A DNA stretch of 64,000 nt from Chaunax sp. Z400 (taxonomy: Eukaryota > Chordata > Actinopteri > Lophiiformes > Chaunacidae): NCBI GenBank assembly GCA_037577475.1, contig CM075206.1, forward strand, positions 7,969,459-8,033,458, read 5' to 3'. The number at the start of each line of letters is the position of its first letter. Within the stretch, counting starts at the first letter, position 1. This document shows positions 26,071 through 40,439 of the stretch, one piece after another. Below the pieces are notes generated by a model that saw only the letters and a list, made by a program, of their open reading frames with translations, did not search any database and was not told where the DNA came from. Position numbers and translations under genes: made by a program.

Positions 26071-27759
26071 TGTAATCATGTGCTTTATCATGGCTTGTGA
26101 GTGATTAGCCTTTCAAGGATGTGTGTTTCATACCCAATCATGATAATATTAACTTTTAACAATTTACCAGTTTACATGTGGAATGTTCCAAACAGGTATG
26201 TTTTGAGCTTTCTACTGCTTTCTGCTGCCACTGTCCCAACTTGTGTCTTTAGCTTCTATCATTGCATGTCGTGTTGTGGTTTTGAAGATGGTACTCTAAA
26301 TCAAAGATCTTTTTGCTCTGGTCATTATAATGGTACTCTTTCCATGGCAAACAACCACTTGATTGCTCTTTGACATCACTTCATTTAGCCTTGCAGATTT
26401 CATGTCTCAGTAATTCATTATTGCTGAAAAGAAATTATCGCTTTTTTAAGTTTAATCAATGACTGGAGACTAATGTCCATATTTAAGGCTCTCTCGGGTC
26501 AGTTATTCTTATATGGCCCTCTTTTCTTTTCTTTTTTTATAACACCCATAAATCTTACAAATGCATCACATTGCATGTGTGTGGTCTTAGACTGTACAGT
26601 ATATTCTTTTCATTAGCTGCAAAACGGATGTCACCGAAAATCTCAATTCTAACAATATCAACACAGGCCTCACATAAGCAATATGCGGCCAACACACAAT
26701 AACATGTTTATCCTGGCATTTATATTCCTGACAGCAATAGGAACCTAGTAAATTGCACTGCAAAGTCTTGTCATCTTGATAGCTTTTGTACTTGTGCATT
26801 TCTCTTATTGCCTCCTCTGGCTGAGATTAATTGCTCCCATACCCGAGAGTGACAACAGCGTTTATGGAGGGAGGGCTTTGGATACGGGGTGCCAGTATTT
26901 CAGGTCTTCTCACTCTCATGCATTTCGTTTATTCTATCTCCGCCCCTCCTATTTACCACTTTGCTGTGATTCACAAGAGGAAGGGAATATGGTAGATATC
27001 ACACTATAGGCAATTGCCTGCAGGGAAAGAGGAGAGGTGAAATCTCAATTTATGATTCACCTCCTACATTTTTCTTAAAATCATCAACGCGATACCACCT
27101 GCTGCCCTTCTGCCACTACTAATGCCTTTGTCACCCACACAAGCACGCAGACTGTATATAATACTTGAACCACTGAGATACCAATAATGCATTCTTACCA
27201 AAGAAGTACAAAAAGTACATATTACAATAAGTGTGTAAGATTTTTAGCAAATTGTCTTAGCAGCCCAAATGTTTGCGCTTCCCAGTCCCACAAAATTCAA
27301 ATAAAATCTGAAAGGTCATGAAAACTGCCGGGACTCTCACGACTGTGACATTGACCTCATCTTCCTGACAGGATGGTGAGAAATCAGATTGGCGCTGCAC
27401 GGACGCAATAGACAAAGAGCAGAACTGACTGTTAATAATTCATCTATCTTTCCCACATGTGGGACTTCATCCGAGACATTGAAAGGTGTCTTTGGACCTG
27501 AATGGGTTTTATTCTCAGCTGAATTATTTCACCTTGTGCATTGTCCTGTTGTACGCTTCTGGTGAGGAGCTCGGGTTATGAGCACTCTAAGTAGTCTTAA
27601 ATGTAAAGTAAGAATTAAATGTGCTTCAACACTGAGATACTAGCAGAATGTCCTGAGTTGCTATAGAATTCTGTGTTACAAGATGACTTAATAGTCAAGG
27701 CCACAGCTCATTTACCACTGACTGTCAGCTAGATAACCATTGACAAAGTTTCCATAAAA
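26071..27759. other. noncoding
   Basis: No gene or repeat recognised. Confidence 0.55.
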
Positions 27760-28960
27760 AAATAATTTATTCAGCACTTTTCATAAAAATACGTAGAATT
27801 TATAAGGTAAAAAAGAATATAAAAATCAATGGAATAATAACATAGCAACAGATGTGACTTTTAAATCAAGGTGTGATTTTTAAAGATTCTGCAAGCCTCA
27901 GATTTCCAAGCTGGGAGTTTGAGAGATGAGGGGCCAATACTGCAAATCTTGACTCACTTTTGGTTGGGACTTAAAAAAAAACAGTAGAACCTCCTGATGG
28001 CCTGTGGCTGTGCTTTGTCCTTTATGTATGACGTGATTGGAAATGTAATCAGTAAAATCAATTCTTCAAAGTGACAATTTAACTCTGAATATGGGCTAAA
28101 ATGGGACAGACGTGATCTTCTTTTCTAGTTCTTGTTAAAAGCAGCCTCAGCTGAAAATTGTGAGTTTTTTGCCTCAAACCCTGATAACAGGAATTACAAC
28201 TATTTAAGAGAGAGATGATAAAATAGAATGGACAATGTTTTTTGAGATTAGGCAGAGAGAGAAGAGACCATATATTTTTAGAAGCTCCTCAGTTGATAAA
28301 AACACGTTTGAAAAATTTTTATAACCTGTTTTTCAAGTGAAAGTTCATTGTCAAATATCACACCTACAGTGGGTTTATGGCTGCAGTGTTGACATTTAAA
28401 GACAGGGATGGACTTTAGAAGAGAAATAAGAGTTACTTCAGATTTGTTTATATTTAGTTGGGCAAAGTTTTAAGGCATCCGGCAATTTATACTGAACAGA
28501 CAATATAAAATTGCTGAAAATTGCTGTTTTTAATGGTTTTCCAATAGAACATAATGTAGACATTTCTAATGGAACATAACATAGAACATGGGTGTGTCTT
28601 CTGTATTAAAATGGTACTGATTATTATTTTTATATATCTTGGTGGCAGAATGTTTACAAAGAATAATGGGACCGAGGATTAAGCCTTGGGGAACGCCATG
28701 GGTCAGAGTGGCCAGAGAAAATAAAATGTTCTGTTTGATTTGAAGATTCAACAATCTCCAGCTCTAGGCTGTGAGTAAAAAATGGTTTGTTACTTTGAAG
28801 TTCAGATTGTATGCTACAATGTGAAATGCATCAAAGATATTATGAAATAATTTTAAGTAAACAACCTTCCCTAAAAAATTGTCAATAAAATCTAATTTTG
28901 ACATAGGTCTCAAAAATAAATCCAGTGGCTCATGACAAGATTCCTTGGGAATTGTGTGCA
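27760..28960 (-). mobile_element. L2-like non-LTR retrotransposon relic, antisense to the window
   Basis: At 28,566-28,754 the minus strand gives THGVPQGLILGPIILC and, further on, YHFNTEDTPMFY. These are decayed versions of the reverse transcriptase motifs GVPQGSxLGPxLF and YADDTQLY. The rest of the block looks like antisense text of the same element but is too decayed to align by eye. Outer limits are approximate. Confidence 0.55.
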
Positions 28961-31900
28961 CTCCTTTGTGCTGAAGGCAGGAGGGAGCACGAAATAAAAA
29001 TCTGGCGATTGACTAAAAATGCAGTCATTTCAACCCTAATGATTGTTTTTATCATTACATAGAACATGAGTGTGGCTCATGTTTGCTTAAACCTGTGTGT
29101 TTCGTAAAAGTCAGTCCTTGGGATTAATAATGCGAGAGCAAGGCTTGTGGTGCCGTCATTTATCAGACACAAAGAGCAGATTGAGAGCCAATTCCACTCC
29201 TTTGCCACCTGATGTTGTCTCTCAGGACTGCAATTTTGGTAGATAAGTGTCCTTATCCTTGGGTGATACGGGAGCCACCTTGAGAAAAATCCCTCACATT
29301 CTATTATACCTCTACCATCCAGACAACACCTAGAGTCATGGCTAATACAGACATCCATCATATCTCCCTGGACACAAACGCAGAGAAGATGAACCAAGCC
29401 TCCTTTATGGCCATTCGTCTCTTCTTCTACTTGTGCAGTCTCCTCAGATACAGACGTCAAAATGTTTGCATCTTCAAGGAGAGGTATTTTGCAGATTTAA
29501 GTATATTACAAAAAGATATTGGCCATCCAATTTGTTTATGACAAGACAACGGAAAATAAAAAAAACATAATTTTTTTATTCTTTTCTCATAGACATCAGT
29601 GATTCCCAATTGTCGCAGTACCTCAAAAACATTTACTTATACTTTGTAGATGAAGCTCATTTCTGATTACAAATTGAATGAGGGCACAGAAATCCACCAG
29701 GCAGCCACATTAAGCCAGCAAATGTGCACTGCTGTTTACCTCCCCACTCCCCACCACCCATCCCACTCTCCACCCCCACCTCGACCCTCTTTCAAGCCCC
29801 AGTGGCATTCTTCTATTCAGCTGATGAAAGAGATTGCTTGGGTCTTGCACTAATGAATTGGCATTATTATTAAATGATGTTGGTAAATTATGACCCAGTT
29901 TGCTCCCAGCGAATGGCGCAGAACTCAAAACCCACATCGTCAATTAGGAGCACGCAGCCACTGTGAGCATTTCACTTGTGGAGTTAACCTGGATTTTGGG
30001 TTCAGGTTGGAGTTTGGAAATTCCATTCACAGCTCACTGGTGCTACCTTGTGGTAAGAAGGCAAACATTTACATTTTCCCCTGCAAAAGAAAGGATTGCA
30101 TGGAGCAATAGATTCCGTTAGGAAACATATTTATTGCAATTATTATTTTATTACTTTTTAGAATTACTTTGGTACAAAACAAAATGTTCTGTGTAAAAAT
30201 AAACACTTATCTTTGTTTTAATTTCATAAAAGTTAAATATCATGAAGACATTTTGTTGCCTGAAGTATCTAAAGGCAAGAATTAATACATTTAATGGACA
30301 CACTTGATATTCTGACTCTTTCATTAGGACTGATTTTGTGTCCCATCCTCAGCTGCTTGAGGGAAGATGAGCCTAACAGATGCAAGCTTCTCATCCCAGT
30401 GATCAAATATTTCCCTTTCATTTGAAATTCTGCTTTGTTGTTAATCATGTTGACAACAACTTCAGTCAGCTTTTGATAATTCTGACGAGTGAGCATTCGA
30501 CAAACCCAAATGAGCAAATGTTAATTAGTCTTTTGATCGGAAGCGTTTTTAAATCTCTGCCTGCCGTTTTGCATAAGAATGCTGGAATTGTATTCTTGGA
30601 GCACATCTGCTGAAGGTCACTCTCACAGTGACACCTTGTGGAGGTCGGTTGACATTAGCAGCATGTTTATATTCAACTGCATCCAAACTTTATTATTATG
30701 AGATTACATTTTAAACAGTGTTAATTTTATAGAAATACAGCCAAGATTATCACAAGGACATGTAAGCACTTCGGAATAGAATAGCTTTGGCTATTTTGTG
30801 GCTTCAATATGTAATTTTAGTATCTAAAAAATAAAAATATTTGTTTTACTTGAAATATGTTAATATTATCCAGATTAAAGGCCTGTACATACAGTATGGG
30901 AATTTAAAAATTTTTAGTTTGTAATGTGACCCCATGTTAGTCTCAAATTGACTCTGTGAATGAAACATGAGTTACAGTGTCCAGTTTTATGGAATTTAAA
31001 GTTAACATGGAGAACCTCTTCCCCTCCTTTAGCTCAGACAGCTGTGTTGACATCCAGCTCTAAAATCAGTGGATTTGGTGTGATGGCGCCCACAACAAGC
31101 AAAGCAATCTTTGGGGTCTTGTTGTTTAATCAGTGGTAGTCAAATAATGTAAAGGTACATAGGACTGCCAATAACCTACAGACTATAAACTGCAAGATGA
31201 AAGCTACTGCAGTCATTGTCTTTAGTTGCATGAAGTGTTTCAGATATCAAATCATGTTAATGGAAAAATAAAATCTGATCAACATGTTTTTCTGACATGC
31301 ATTTGAGACACTTTCTAATAAAGTGCGAACTGCAGTGCAACTCAAATGGATCAGGATACAATCTGGATTCCCATGGATACAAACCGGGATGAGGAATCCG
31401 AGGTCCACATGTGTTTCCTCGGCTCTTCATAAGTTACTTGTTTTTTTGTTTTTTATGCATGTGGGTTTTGTATGTTCTTTATGAGTCTTCCATATGCGAA
31501 AATAACATCAGCACCATTAACTTGTTTTATAATAGACAGAAATAGATCCTGAACAAACCTTCTGCTCAGACTTCTGCTGCCTGTTTAGGCAGTTTAAAAT
31601 AGTAAATATAACAAGACAATGTCTTTGTTGAAAAGCCTTGACTAAAATATGAATTACCATAATTATATCCTTATAATCGTGGATTTCAGAAACACCACAC
31701 CTCTTGCAAGTGAGGGTTTAGCCTTACAGTGTTTCACAATTGGCTGCATTCCACTCCCATACTTCACTGACCAGATGTCTGTCCCACGCAGCAGAGAGAC
31801 TATAGAGTATTTCCAGACCTAATGTATGACCGTTCTCAGAGCTCTTCTTCACACATAAGTCTGAGTCACATATTCAGTGCAGGGGAAGGAACTCTTAGTA

Positions 31901-32859
31901 AAGGCGTGAATTTTTTTGGGCCTCTCTGAGAATATATATCTCACCAGTCTCCTCAAATCCCTTCAGTGTATTTCACTCTTGGTATTCATATTTTGTTCTG
32001 CATCTGCGACACGACCCCATTTAAATTCCACAGTATTTCATCACATTGCAGTAATAACACCATTCATTTTTGCCATTTAGCTCTATGCCCAGGACATAAT
32101 GGAAGAAAAATTCACTTAATGTCTATTTTTTGTGGCACAACCCTGCAATTTGAAGAAGCAGGATTACAGCACATCTCTGTAAATAGCAGTTGTGAAAAAT
32201 ATGCATCTTTTTAGGGCTCTTATTATTTCCTTTATGCTTAAAGTGCCCCAAGTAAAATTATATAATCACAGTGCCTTCTTATCTGTGGATTCCCATGAGT
32301 TTGGAGGCTGCTGTGTGTGACAGATTTGACTTTCACTCAGACAGCTGGATGAACCATGACTGTATATGAATTTTACAGCTTTCTCAAATGCAGACATAGC
32401 AGCAGCAGCAGTGGCTGTGGATCGGAAGGGGGTGGGGGTCACATTCCATCTCCACTGAGGCTAAAAGGAAATGATGTCACCCCAGCCCAGACTACCATGA
32501 CTCATTAGTTTCAGATTGTGCTTTAATGTTGCCCTACATTTAGGCCTCTGGCAGCCACAACTGTCTTGGCAGGGTAACTCTTTGAGAAAAAACACCTTGG
32601 CCATGATTTTTCTCCATTTACATTTTTTCTCTGCATGAAAAAAAAAGCCAAGGTTGTGATCATGCAGCTGTAAACCTTAACTTCTTGTTAGACATTCCAT
32701 TCTGCAACAGTGGAGTGTGGCACAATTTAAAGCAAGAGATTCAGGTTTGATTGTGTTTTTAGGTTTGGCACAGGAGGCAGTCCTTCAAATAAATGTTTAT
32801 CATTCCAGCATTGCTCACATCAGAATCAGTAGATTAATATTGCTTATGTAGGTGACATG
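28961..32859. other. noncoding
   Basis: Contains the quadruplex-forming tract. A 127-codon frame at 29,077-29,460 (minus) has no recognisable content. Confidence 0.55.
29742..29764 (-). other. G-quadruplex motif on the minus strand
   Basis: The plus strand has C-runs of 4, 4, 3 and 3 separated by ACT, ACCA and AT. The minus strand therefore fits G3+N1-7 repeated four times. It lies within a longer pyrimidine-rich tract ending near 29,795. Confidence 0.8.
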
Positions 32860-33190
32860 TAAACCATCCATCCACTCTCTTTAACTTCCTATCATATACA
32901 GGGTCACAGGGCCGCTGGAGCCTATCCTTGCTGGAATTGGGCGAGGGGTGAGACCCTGAACAGGTCGCCAATTCATCACAAGGCTGATAAATAAAGCGAC
33001 AGGCAAACCATTCATGTTTCCAAAGTCACAAATTCACCTATGTATAATGTCATTGACTATGAAAGGAAGCTGTAGCACATGGATGGAACACCCACAGACA
33101 GAGGGAGAACACGCAAGCTGCATACAGAAAGCCTCACAGCACTGGATATTCACAGTTGTGGAGATTTTTCCACTGTACCCAGCTTAAATG
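32860..33190 (+). repeat. abundant teleost interspersed repeat
   Basis: Contains CATCCATCCACTCTCTTTAA, GGGTCACAGGGCCGCTGGAG, CCTATCCTTGCTGGAATTGG, GGTCGCCAATTCATC and a diverged tail with GAGGGAGAACACGCAAGC. I recognise this from many fish genomes; its class is uncertain. Confidence 0.65.
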
Positions 33191-33854
33191 ATATTCATCC
33201 AAAGACATACACATGAATAAATAGCCACATGTACAAAACTTCAATAAAAATTTAAAATTTAAAAATTTAATTAGCATGTTTTGACTTCTCACCACTTATT
33301 TCTGGATTATTCTGTACAATAGAAATGAGAGCAGATAGAGCAGCGCAACACTAAACCTACACAACATACATGCAGCAGTAAGTAAAATTCCTTGATGTGC
33401 GGAGGCAGACTGAGACGTTTTAGTAGCAAAATCAGCATGTTGTTAGAGGCAATCAACACATTTAGTGCTGGGTGGCCCTGTGTGTGTATTTAATGGGCTT
33501 CCTGTGCAAGTGAAAATTATAGGAAATTGTGTGTGAATATGCACGTAGGCAAGCAGACGGCAACCACTGGCCCCAGTGACCATTTATTTCAGTTAAATGT
33601 CTTACATGATTAGAATGGTGCATGTGCAGTGTTGCAGTGCCTGTCTGCGGCATAAACATTTCATTTCAGACTGACATTCCATACAATCAAACTGAATCGT
33701 CCTCAGAAGATTAAAACAAACACCTTCATGTGAGTTTATCTGTATTACTGTGTGGATGATATCCTCTCAATTAAAATGCCCTGGTTGTATTTTACCCATG
33801 AGACCTTTAAATAATATACAGTATGTTTTCTTGCTCATAAATTCCATCCACTAA

Positions 33855-33975
33855 TTGATCAACCCACACAGACATGACGAGAACATGCAAACTCCACACA
33901 GAAAGGCTCCAGGTCTGGATTCAAATGCAGAACTTTCTCACTGTGAGGCGACAGTGCTAACCAGTACACATAAAA
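33855..33975 (+). repeat. 3' fragment of the same repeat family as 32,860
   Basis: ACGAGAACATGCAAACTCCA, CACAGAAAGGCTCCAGG, then CTCACTGTGAGGCGACAGTG and CTAACCAGTACAC form the usual tail of that family. A related tail occurs at about 15,395-15,500. Confidence 0.6.
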
Positions 33976-34084
33976 TGATCTTTTATTATGACGGATGGAG
34001 TCTACGTGGAATAATTATGAAGCTTAAAACCAACATACATGATAGTCCACAACCCCAGAAGTCTGTGTTGATCACCTGCATCTA

Positions 34085-34305
34085 TGTGAGAAAGAGAAGT
34101 CAAACCAGAAGAGATGAGTTTACCACATTAGATCCCAACCAACATATAAGTGTCAGCCATCTCACCAGAGGTTTGGATTTTAAGGGTTCTGCTCAGCATC
34201 TTCCTGTTCCTGCTCCTGCTCTCTTGTGGATAGAGATCTCAGATGTTGTGCCTGGAATCTGCTGGAGTCACTCTCCCATTTTGGGGGTCACGACCTGGGG
34301 TAATT
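34085..34305 (-). mobile_element. possible LINE-derived fragment
   Basis: GATCTCAGATGTTGTGCCTG, GAATCTGCTGGAGTCACTC and TTGGGGGTCACGACC resemble antisense text of a fish retrotransposon that I recall only loosely. No motif can be confirmed. Confidence 0.3.
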
Positions 34306-34955
34306 AAAAATGAATAAGGGTTTGGAGCCCTTTATGTTAAGCTTCGCACAACTACAGTAAAATTATACAGTATGTTCAAAAATACAAACATGTGTACGCT
34401 TGCATTGTGCATATTTCCTGTAATGGAAAATACATTTTTTTACTTAAATGCTTTTACAGTTTCAGAAGAAAAAGGAAGAAGAGAGATACAGAGAGAGATC
34501 TCAGGAAGTGAAGAGAACTTTTGACCTTGTCAGCCAGTCTCAGGCTCTGCATTCCTGGGAGGCTGTGTTGCTCAAAGGAAATGTGAGATTTCTTGCTTTC
34601 ACAACTCCCTTTAGTTTAAAACATCTTTGTGTATATGTGTGTGTTGAGGGAGGAAGGGAGGATGAGGGTGCGGGGGTGTGACTCCCATGTGTCCGCCATA
34701 ATGACAGCTGCTTGGCTTAGGCCTTGTGCACAGCATTTGTTTCTGAACCAAACCATGACCTTGAAAGATGAAATTCACTCTGCCCTCTTACAGCCCAGAC
34801 CCACTGCTACGTCCACTTTACTCTGTAATTGTATCAAACCAAACCTAATATTACATAGAACAGCATCTGACAGATATAGCACCAATGCAGTTCATCTCCT
34901 GCCACCCCAAACAATGTTAAACAACTTGGCTCTGTGTGTCTTTTTGTTTTTCAGA

Positions 34956-35330
34956 TGCCAGTGGGCGTGGTCGGGTGATCAGCTATTAGGGGGCACCTGG
35001 GCCTGGTGTTCCCAATGCATTAAGGCACCCCTCACTTTTTCTGTATTTTTTGTTGGAGAAGGGAGAGAGTCAGATGACTCTGCTTCAGACACATCACGCT
35101 CCCCAAGCCTTAATTTACTTTTTTTTTTCTTTTCGCCTTACAACACCGCATGCACGATACTCCACTCACACTTGCATGCTGACACCACTGACTTACTGAT
35201 ATTCACACCTCACAGACATTTAATATTATTTGATTGATAGAGTGATTGATTTAAATAAATGATACATTTTTTGCCTCATGCTCTGGTGTCACCTCTCGTC
35301 ATTTGCCATGGCTTTGAGCCCGTCATGACA
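34956..35330 (+). mobile_element. possible solo LTR or retroelement fragment
   Basis: The block begins TGCCAGTGGGCGTGGTCGGG and ends GCCCGTCATGACA, with AATAAA at 35,254-35,259. These are LTR-like features, but no flanking duplication is seen. The 202-codon open frame across it (from 34,629) has no recognisable protein content. Confidence 0.35.
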
Positions 35331-38300
35331 ATGCTTTCAGAAGAACCATCAAACAACTTTATTTTCTAAACATCTCTACTTTTACTATTATTGTCTAGTT
35401 TACAATAATTTTCTATTCCTGTTTTCATGTTTCATCTATGTCTTTTTTAGCATTTGGCGCATGTAATTTCTTTTGTTACATTTCTTTTATGAAACAAGCT
35501 AAACAATTATTATGAATATTATTGTTATTATTATTGTTGTTGCCTTTTGTAGCGACATTCAGGGTTTCCATGAGGACATATACTCATGACTTTGGCGATC
35601 TACTGATTTTGCTTCTTGCGGTGCAGTGGGGTTGAAATTTGTGGGTTTGAATGCATTCATTCCTCAGTAGCATGTTGTTGTTTGGATGCATTTTGCTCAG
35701 TTCAGCCTCAGACAGCTGCTAGTGAGGTTGAAGACTCTTTGACTAATTTATTTATCACACTATACTGTACCTACAATGATAATCAGCTCAGGTTTTTCTG
35801 CTTTCTTTCTTTTTCTGGGGTGAAACATGGAATAAAAATATATATTTACTGAATTGCTCTAACTCATTCATTCATACAGTGTTTGTATGCCTGGTACATG
35901 CCTTTATTTAGACAAATCCACCTCATGATAGTGAAGAATTGCATGGCTAGTTACACTTGACCCATATCATAAATTATCCATCACGAAAACTCGTGTAAGT
36001 CAAACAAAAAGAGTGTAATGGCCAGCTGCCCGGACAAAGGCAGAATGTCACAACACTGAGCTAGCACCAAAGTCCAATGTGGAAGATTTCTTTTGTGCAT
36101 GCACCAGAGATATCCAAGGGAAAAAAATCCTCACATGTGGTTGGTATTTTAAGTTGGAGCCAGAGAGCCAATTAAAAGGATTAGGGTGGATCACCACTGG
36201 TTTTGTCTTGATGTGCTGTGGGCAGCAGATTGCTAGTCTGCTGCCGCTGGCTCCTCAAAGGGCAACAGGTTCATATAGATTGGCTGAAAACAAACATGCC
36301 CCTCCTGAGGGATTCTTCGTCTCAAGTATCTGATTGGACTTGAAGAAGTGCTCAGTATAAATCCAACAAGAGCCACGGTACTGAGAACATACAATTATAT
36401 CAAGGGATACACAGGCATTAAGCGGCAAAGAGGTCCAAAGCAATGATGGGAGTGCACCACAAACCATTCTTGTATGTATTTCTAATTTCTATTCACAACA
36501 TTCCAAATATATATACTTAGGTAAAAGAAGCTTTTGAAAAGTATCATATTTTAGATTTATTTCTTATATAAATTTGTTATTATATTTTGGCCCTACACAT
36601 GTTGTGGCGATTCATAGCCGACCTAAAGACCATCCTCCTATTGCAGAAACTAAATTAGAAGTACTAAACCGTGATTATACATCGTACAATTTAAACTCAC
36701 TGCTCCCAAACACCAGCGTTGGTGGTCATCTTTGTGGCAAAAATCACAAACACAAACAGTAATGAAAGTCGCAAGGAATTTTGTCGCATGTGAACAAACA
36801 GGGGATGGAGTTTTTCAACAGATGTCAACAAACACTGCAGCAAACAGCATCATCTGGGCCATTTCATTTCCTGTCTAAAACAAAAACACATCAGGACGGA
36901 CATTACATCCTCTTTCCTCTTCCTGTCAACGGGCAGAACTTCACCAGTTTTAAACTATATTTTCCTATTAGTGTGTATACTGTAATATTACAATATTGTG
37001 TGACATTTTTTTAGTTAGTCTTTTTTGCAATGAGAAAATAAGAGCAATCGACATCATTGTTGCACCAGCCACTGTGAATCAGTAACTTTAGGATTTGCTG
37101 TGAGACCTCTGGGAAGCAGAACATCTTCTGATCACAATATTGCATCCATCCCCTCACCTCAATGCGGTAAAACTTTTTTGACGTCCACCTTAGAAATGGC
37201 AGAAACAGTTTGCACCCACATGGGGGCTCTTGGGGTCTGAACACTGGCCTCCTGTTGCTCCTCCCTCTTTACCCTGAGAGACGTAGCCTTCACATCCACT
37301 GAGGCGCACACACCCTGACACCAGAACACTCTGCACTGCCATTCTTTCATCTTCAGTTCAATTTGCAAAGCGTTGACTGAAGGAGCAAAACCAGACAAAA
37401 CGCTCTGAAGGATGATTCAGAAGACCCTAAAAATAGCCCATAAAAGGCAGTTTGAGTGACTTTTATTTTTCGCTGCTTACCATAAATACAGCTTTTGTGG
37501 CTTTTGACAATTCTCCATCCTCCACCCGGCTTCCATTTCACTTTTGTCTTTTCCATAAATCAATATCTGTCTGGACGTGTGGGGCTGCTGACTCTTTTTA
37601 CAGAGCGTTGCTGTGTAATTTGGTTAAATGATACTTGCACCCAGTTTACTTTGAGATGGTAAATCATCTGTCTAGTTAAAAGGGAGTGTGCCGATGGTCC
37701 CAAACCATACAATCAGCTATAATTGGTATTGTGGGGGGGATATTGCGGAGTGTGGACGTATTTGATAACTTACCTGGGAGACAGGCGTGATAGCTGGCTT
37801 GTAATAATAAATAGTGCTTAGGTGAAATTATACAATCACGTTCACTTCAACACATTATGCGCAGCATGTCTGAAACCATCTTTGCATCACAGCACTCTAT
37901 AATTATAGAAATCAATATGACTCAAACAAAACACATGGCCATTTTTGAAGAGCCCAATGAAGGGAAATGAAGAAAAAAAAATTACAACGTGTTAGAACTG
38001 CTACTTGTGCCAGAGTCAGTGGTTTTAAGTTGAAGAATTAATGGGTGCCTCTCTTCAGCTGGTAAAAGACTTGAACTTGCCATAAGATGGTAGAAGTTTT
38101 AATCAAGTGGGGAATTTACAAAGTCTGGTTAAATGTAGATTCGACTGTTAACTGCTAGACAGCTTTTTGAAAGATAAAACCACAAGTTATTTAAATGTTA
38201 TCAAAGTGTGGTGTTCTCTTTGAACACTGAAAACCAGGTTCATCTTTATGAACTTGTAATAGCGGAATTTAATGACACTGTAAGTACAGTATAGCTGCCC

Positions 38301-39169
38301 TAAACTCCCTCTGTTTTATGCGTCCTCATTTCATTTTTAATTTCCTTTGGTTTCATGCAGGTACCTTTAATGAACAAATCACAAATCAACAGCAGGCGTC
38401 ACACTTCATCAACCATATTTTTTGAGAAATGTTCAAAATGGAAAGGCTCGGCAAGGTTTCTCACTGTGAAGTGGCAATTTACACAGACGGGGGTGTCATT
38501 TCAAGCTTTCAAGCATTCCTGAATTAAACGTATGTTTTGTGTCTGAAGTCCCATTTATATGAAATGTAAGATTTATAAAGAAGTAATGGACTCAAACGTC
38601 CACTCACCCAGCCACCCACTCACACACACATACACTTTAACAAACACATACATGCACTCAGTTGCATCTGTGGCCAGCAATACTTGACATTTCCTCTCTG
38701 CACTCATACTCCCAGTACTTTTCCACTGACGTCTGACTCACACTTGCACTGCGCCTGAACCCAGAGACCCTCCACTCCTTCGCCCTCTCCCCCAAAACAT
38801 ATTTAAATTTACAGAGTGAACCAGAGAAGCCATGAGTTACATCGACATACACACACAAACACAAAGTTGGCCTGCTTCATATAATGCTATAGTAAGATCA
38901 CAGCATTCCTGCATAGATGGCTCACCCCGGATAAATGGCTGCATATGCTGATTTAAACTATATTGCAGTTGAGTCAGTTTTTTGTTTAACAGACTGGATC
39001 CGTTTCAAACTATTGCATGAGAAAAAGAGTAAATGATTTAGGGTGCTTCACACATGAACATCGGCAAAGAGTTTCATGATTTGCAACATGGTTTGCATTT
39101 TATCCGTCTGGTTGCAAGCGCAGTAAATAACTTAATATGACATAAATGTGTCCTGTCATTTCACCTCCA
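35331..39169. other. noncoding
   Basis: No gene or clear repeat. A 79-codon minus-strand frame at 37,159-37,398 is compositionally protein-like (EWQCRVFWCQGVCASVDVKA) but matches no family I know and lacks a supporting neighbour exon. Confidence 0.5.
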
Positions 39170-39545
39170 CAGGCTGCATCTCCCCACACTTGAAATTGAT
39201 TGGTTTGGTGATGGGCGTGTGTCTGACGGCTGCATGAAATTAATGAAAATCATCTGTGCCAACCGGATCTCCTCACAAGAACAGTTTCTCCCCACAGATC
39301 ATCACTCTGATGAACACTCAAAGTGATATATTACTAGTAACCCTATAGAATGTACATACCATCCTGCACTGCCACTTTAATATAATTCTGCACACTGTAT
39401 ATAAGTCCTGTGTATTTTTTCTGTCCTGTATATTTGACTTATTGTCCAGTACCTAGAGTGCAATGCAAAAACCGGAGTCAAATACCTTGTGTGTGTTCAC
39501 AAACTTGGCCAATAAAGCTGATTCTGATTCTGATTCTGATTCTGA
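39170..39545 (+). mobile_element. L2-type LINE 3' end with (TGATTC)n tail
   Basis: The segment ends CTTGGCCAATAAAGCTGATT followed by four to five TGATTC units, a hallmark of fish L2/Maui elements. Upstream lie the typical TGTCCTGTATATTTGACTTA and GTGCAATGCAAA blocks. Only the 3' end is present. Confidence 0.7.
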
Positions 39546-40010
39546 AATGACCACAACCAACAACGCTATTGTTCTGTTAACCTGCCTGCTCTGATTCTTC
39601 TCTTCCATAGACCTCCATTGTGTCAAAAAACCCCGTCATTGAGCTACACTGTAGCATTTGGTGACGTGTCTCTTCATCCTGATTAACATAATAATAACAG
39701 TGTTGTTTATTTGAACTCACACATGTACCCGGTTCAGACAGTCCAGTCCACCAGTAAAGCTCAGATCACAGTCGCAGTTCCATCAGCTGGTAGCAGCTGA
39801 TATTATTATTGGCTCCTTCGATTCCCTATTTCGCAATTAACAAATCTCATACAGGCTTTGTTATTTAATCTGCTTTACCCTGCCAACTCTTGCTTCTTTT
39901 CTCTGCAAGCTGCATTGCAACACATCTCCGCTCTAGCTCCTTGTCATGCTGCATCTGACCTAATAAATATCATTTCTGTTGTCATGGATTCCTGCTCTGT
40001 TATGTACACA

Positions 40011-40045
40011 GGGGGTGGGTGGGTGTTTATGTGGTGGGGGGGGGG
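40011..40045 (+). other. G-rich tract
   Basis: GGGGGTGGGTGGG is followed 12 bases later by about ten Gs, a long-loop G-quadruplex candidate. Confidence 0.5.
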
Positions 40046-40439
40046 TACTGCTCTCCTCCTCCGCTTTAGCCTTCCCATGTTGCATCTGGGAAAGCAGGGA
40101 AGTTGTAGAACAGAGCCATGCTGCCAAATCTAACTATCTGCACATGGGGATTAACTGAAATACCCAGTAATGCACCAAATGTGCAGCTGAAAATAATTCC
40201 CAAGAATTGTCTTCTTCTGTGCCCAGCTGTTACGGGAAATTAAAAAGGATCAAATTTGAATAAAAATAAAATAGAGGGAATTAGAATTAAATAAACTTGT
40301 GACCTGCTTTTTATTCATTTATGTCTTCATTAGGAACAAATGGGCCTGTGTGAAGCTCCTCCAAAAATCCAATCGAGGAGACTCTTACTTTCCACACTTA
40401 CACCATAGTTTATTTCTCATACCATCCAGTCATTCACAA

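Noticed and set aside
33855..34307. 150-codon plus-strand frame
   Set aside because: Runs through a known interspersed-repeat tail and a likely LINE fragment.
34629..35237. 202-codon plus-strand frame
   Set aside because: Overlaps a probable retroelement fragment, contains simple T-runs and has no recognisable domain.
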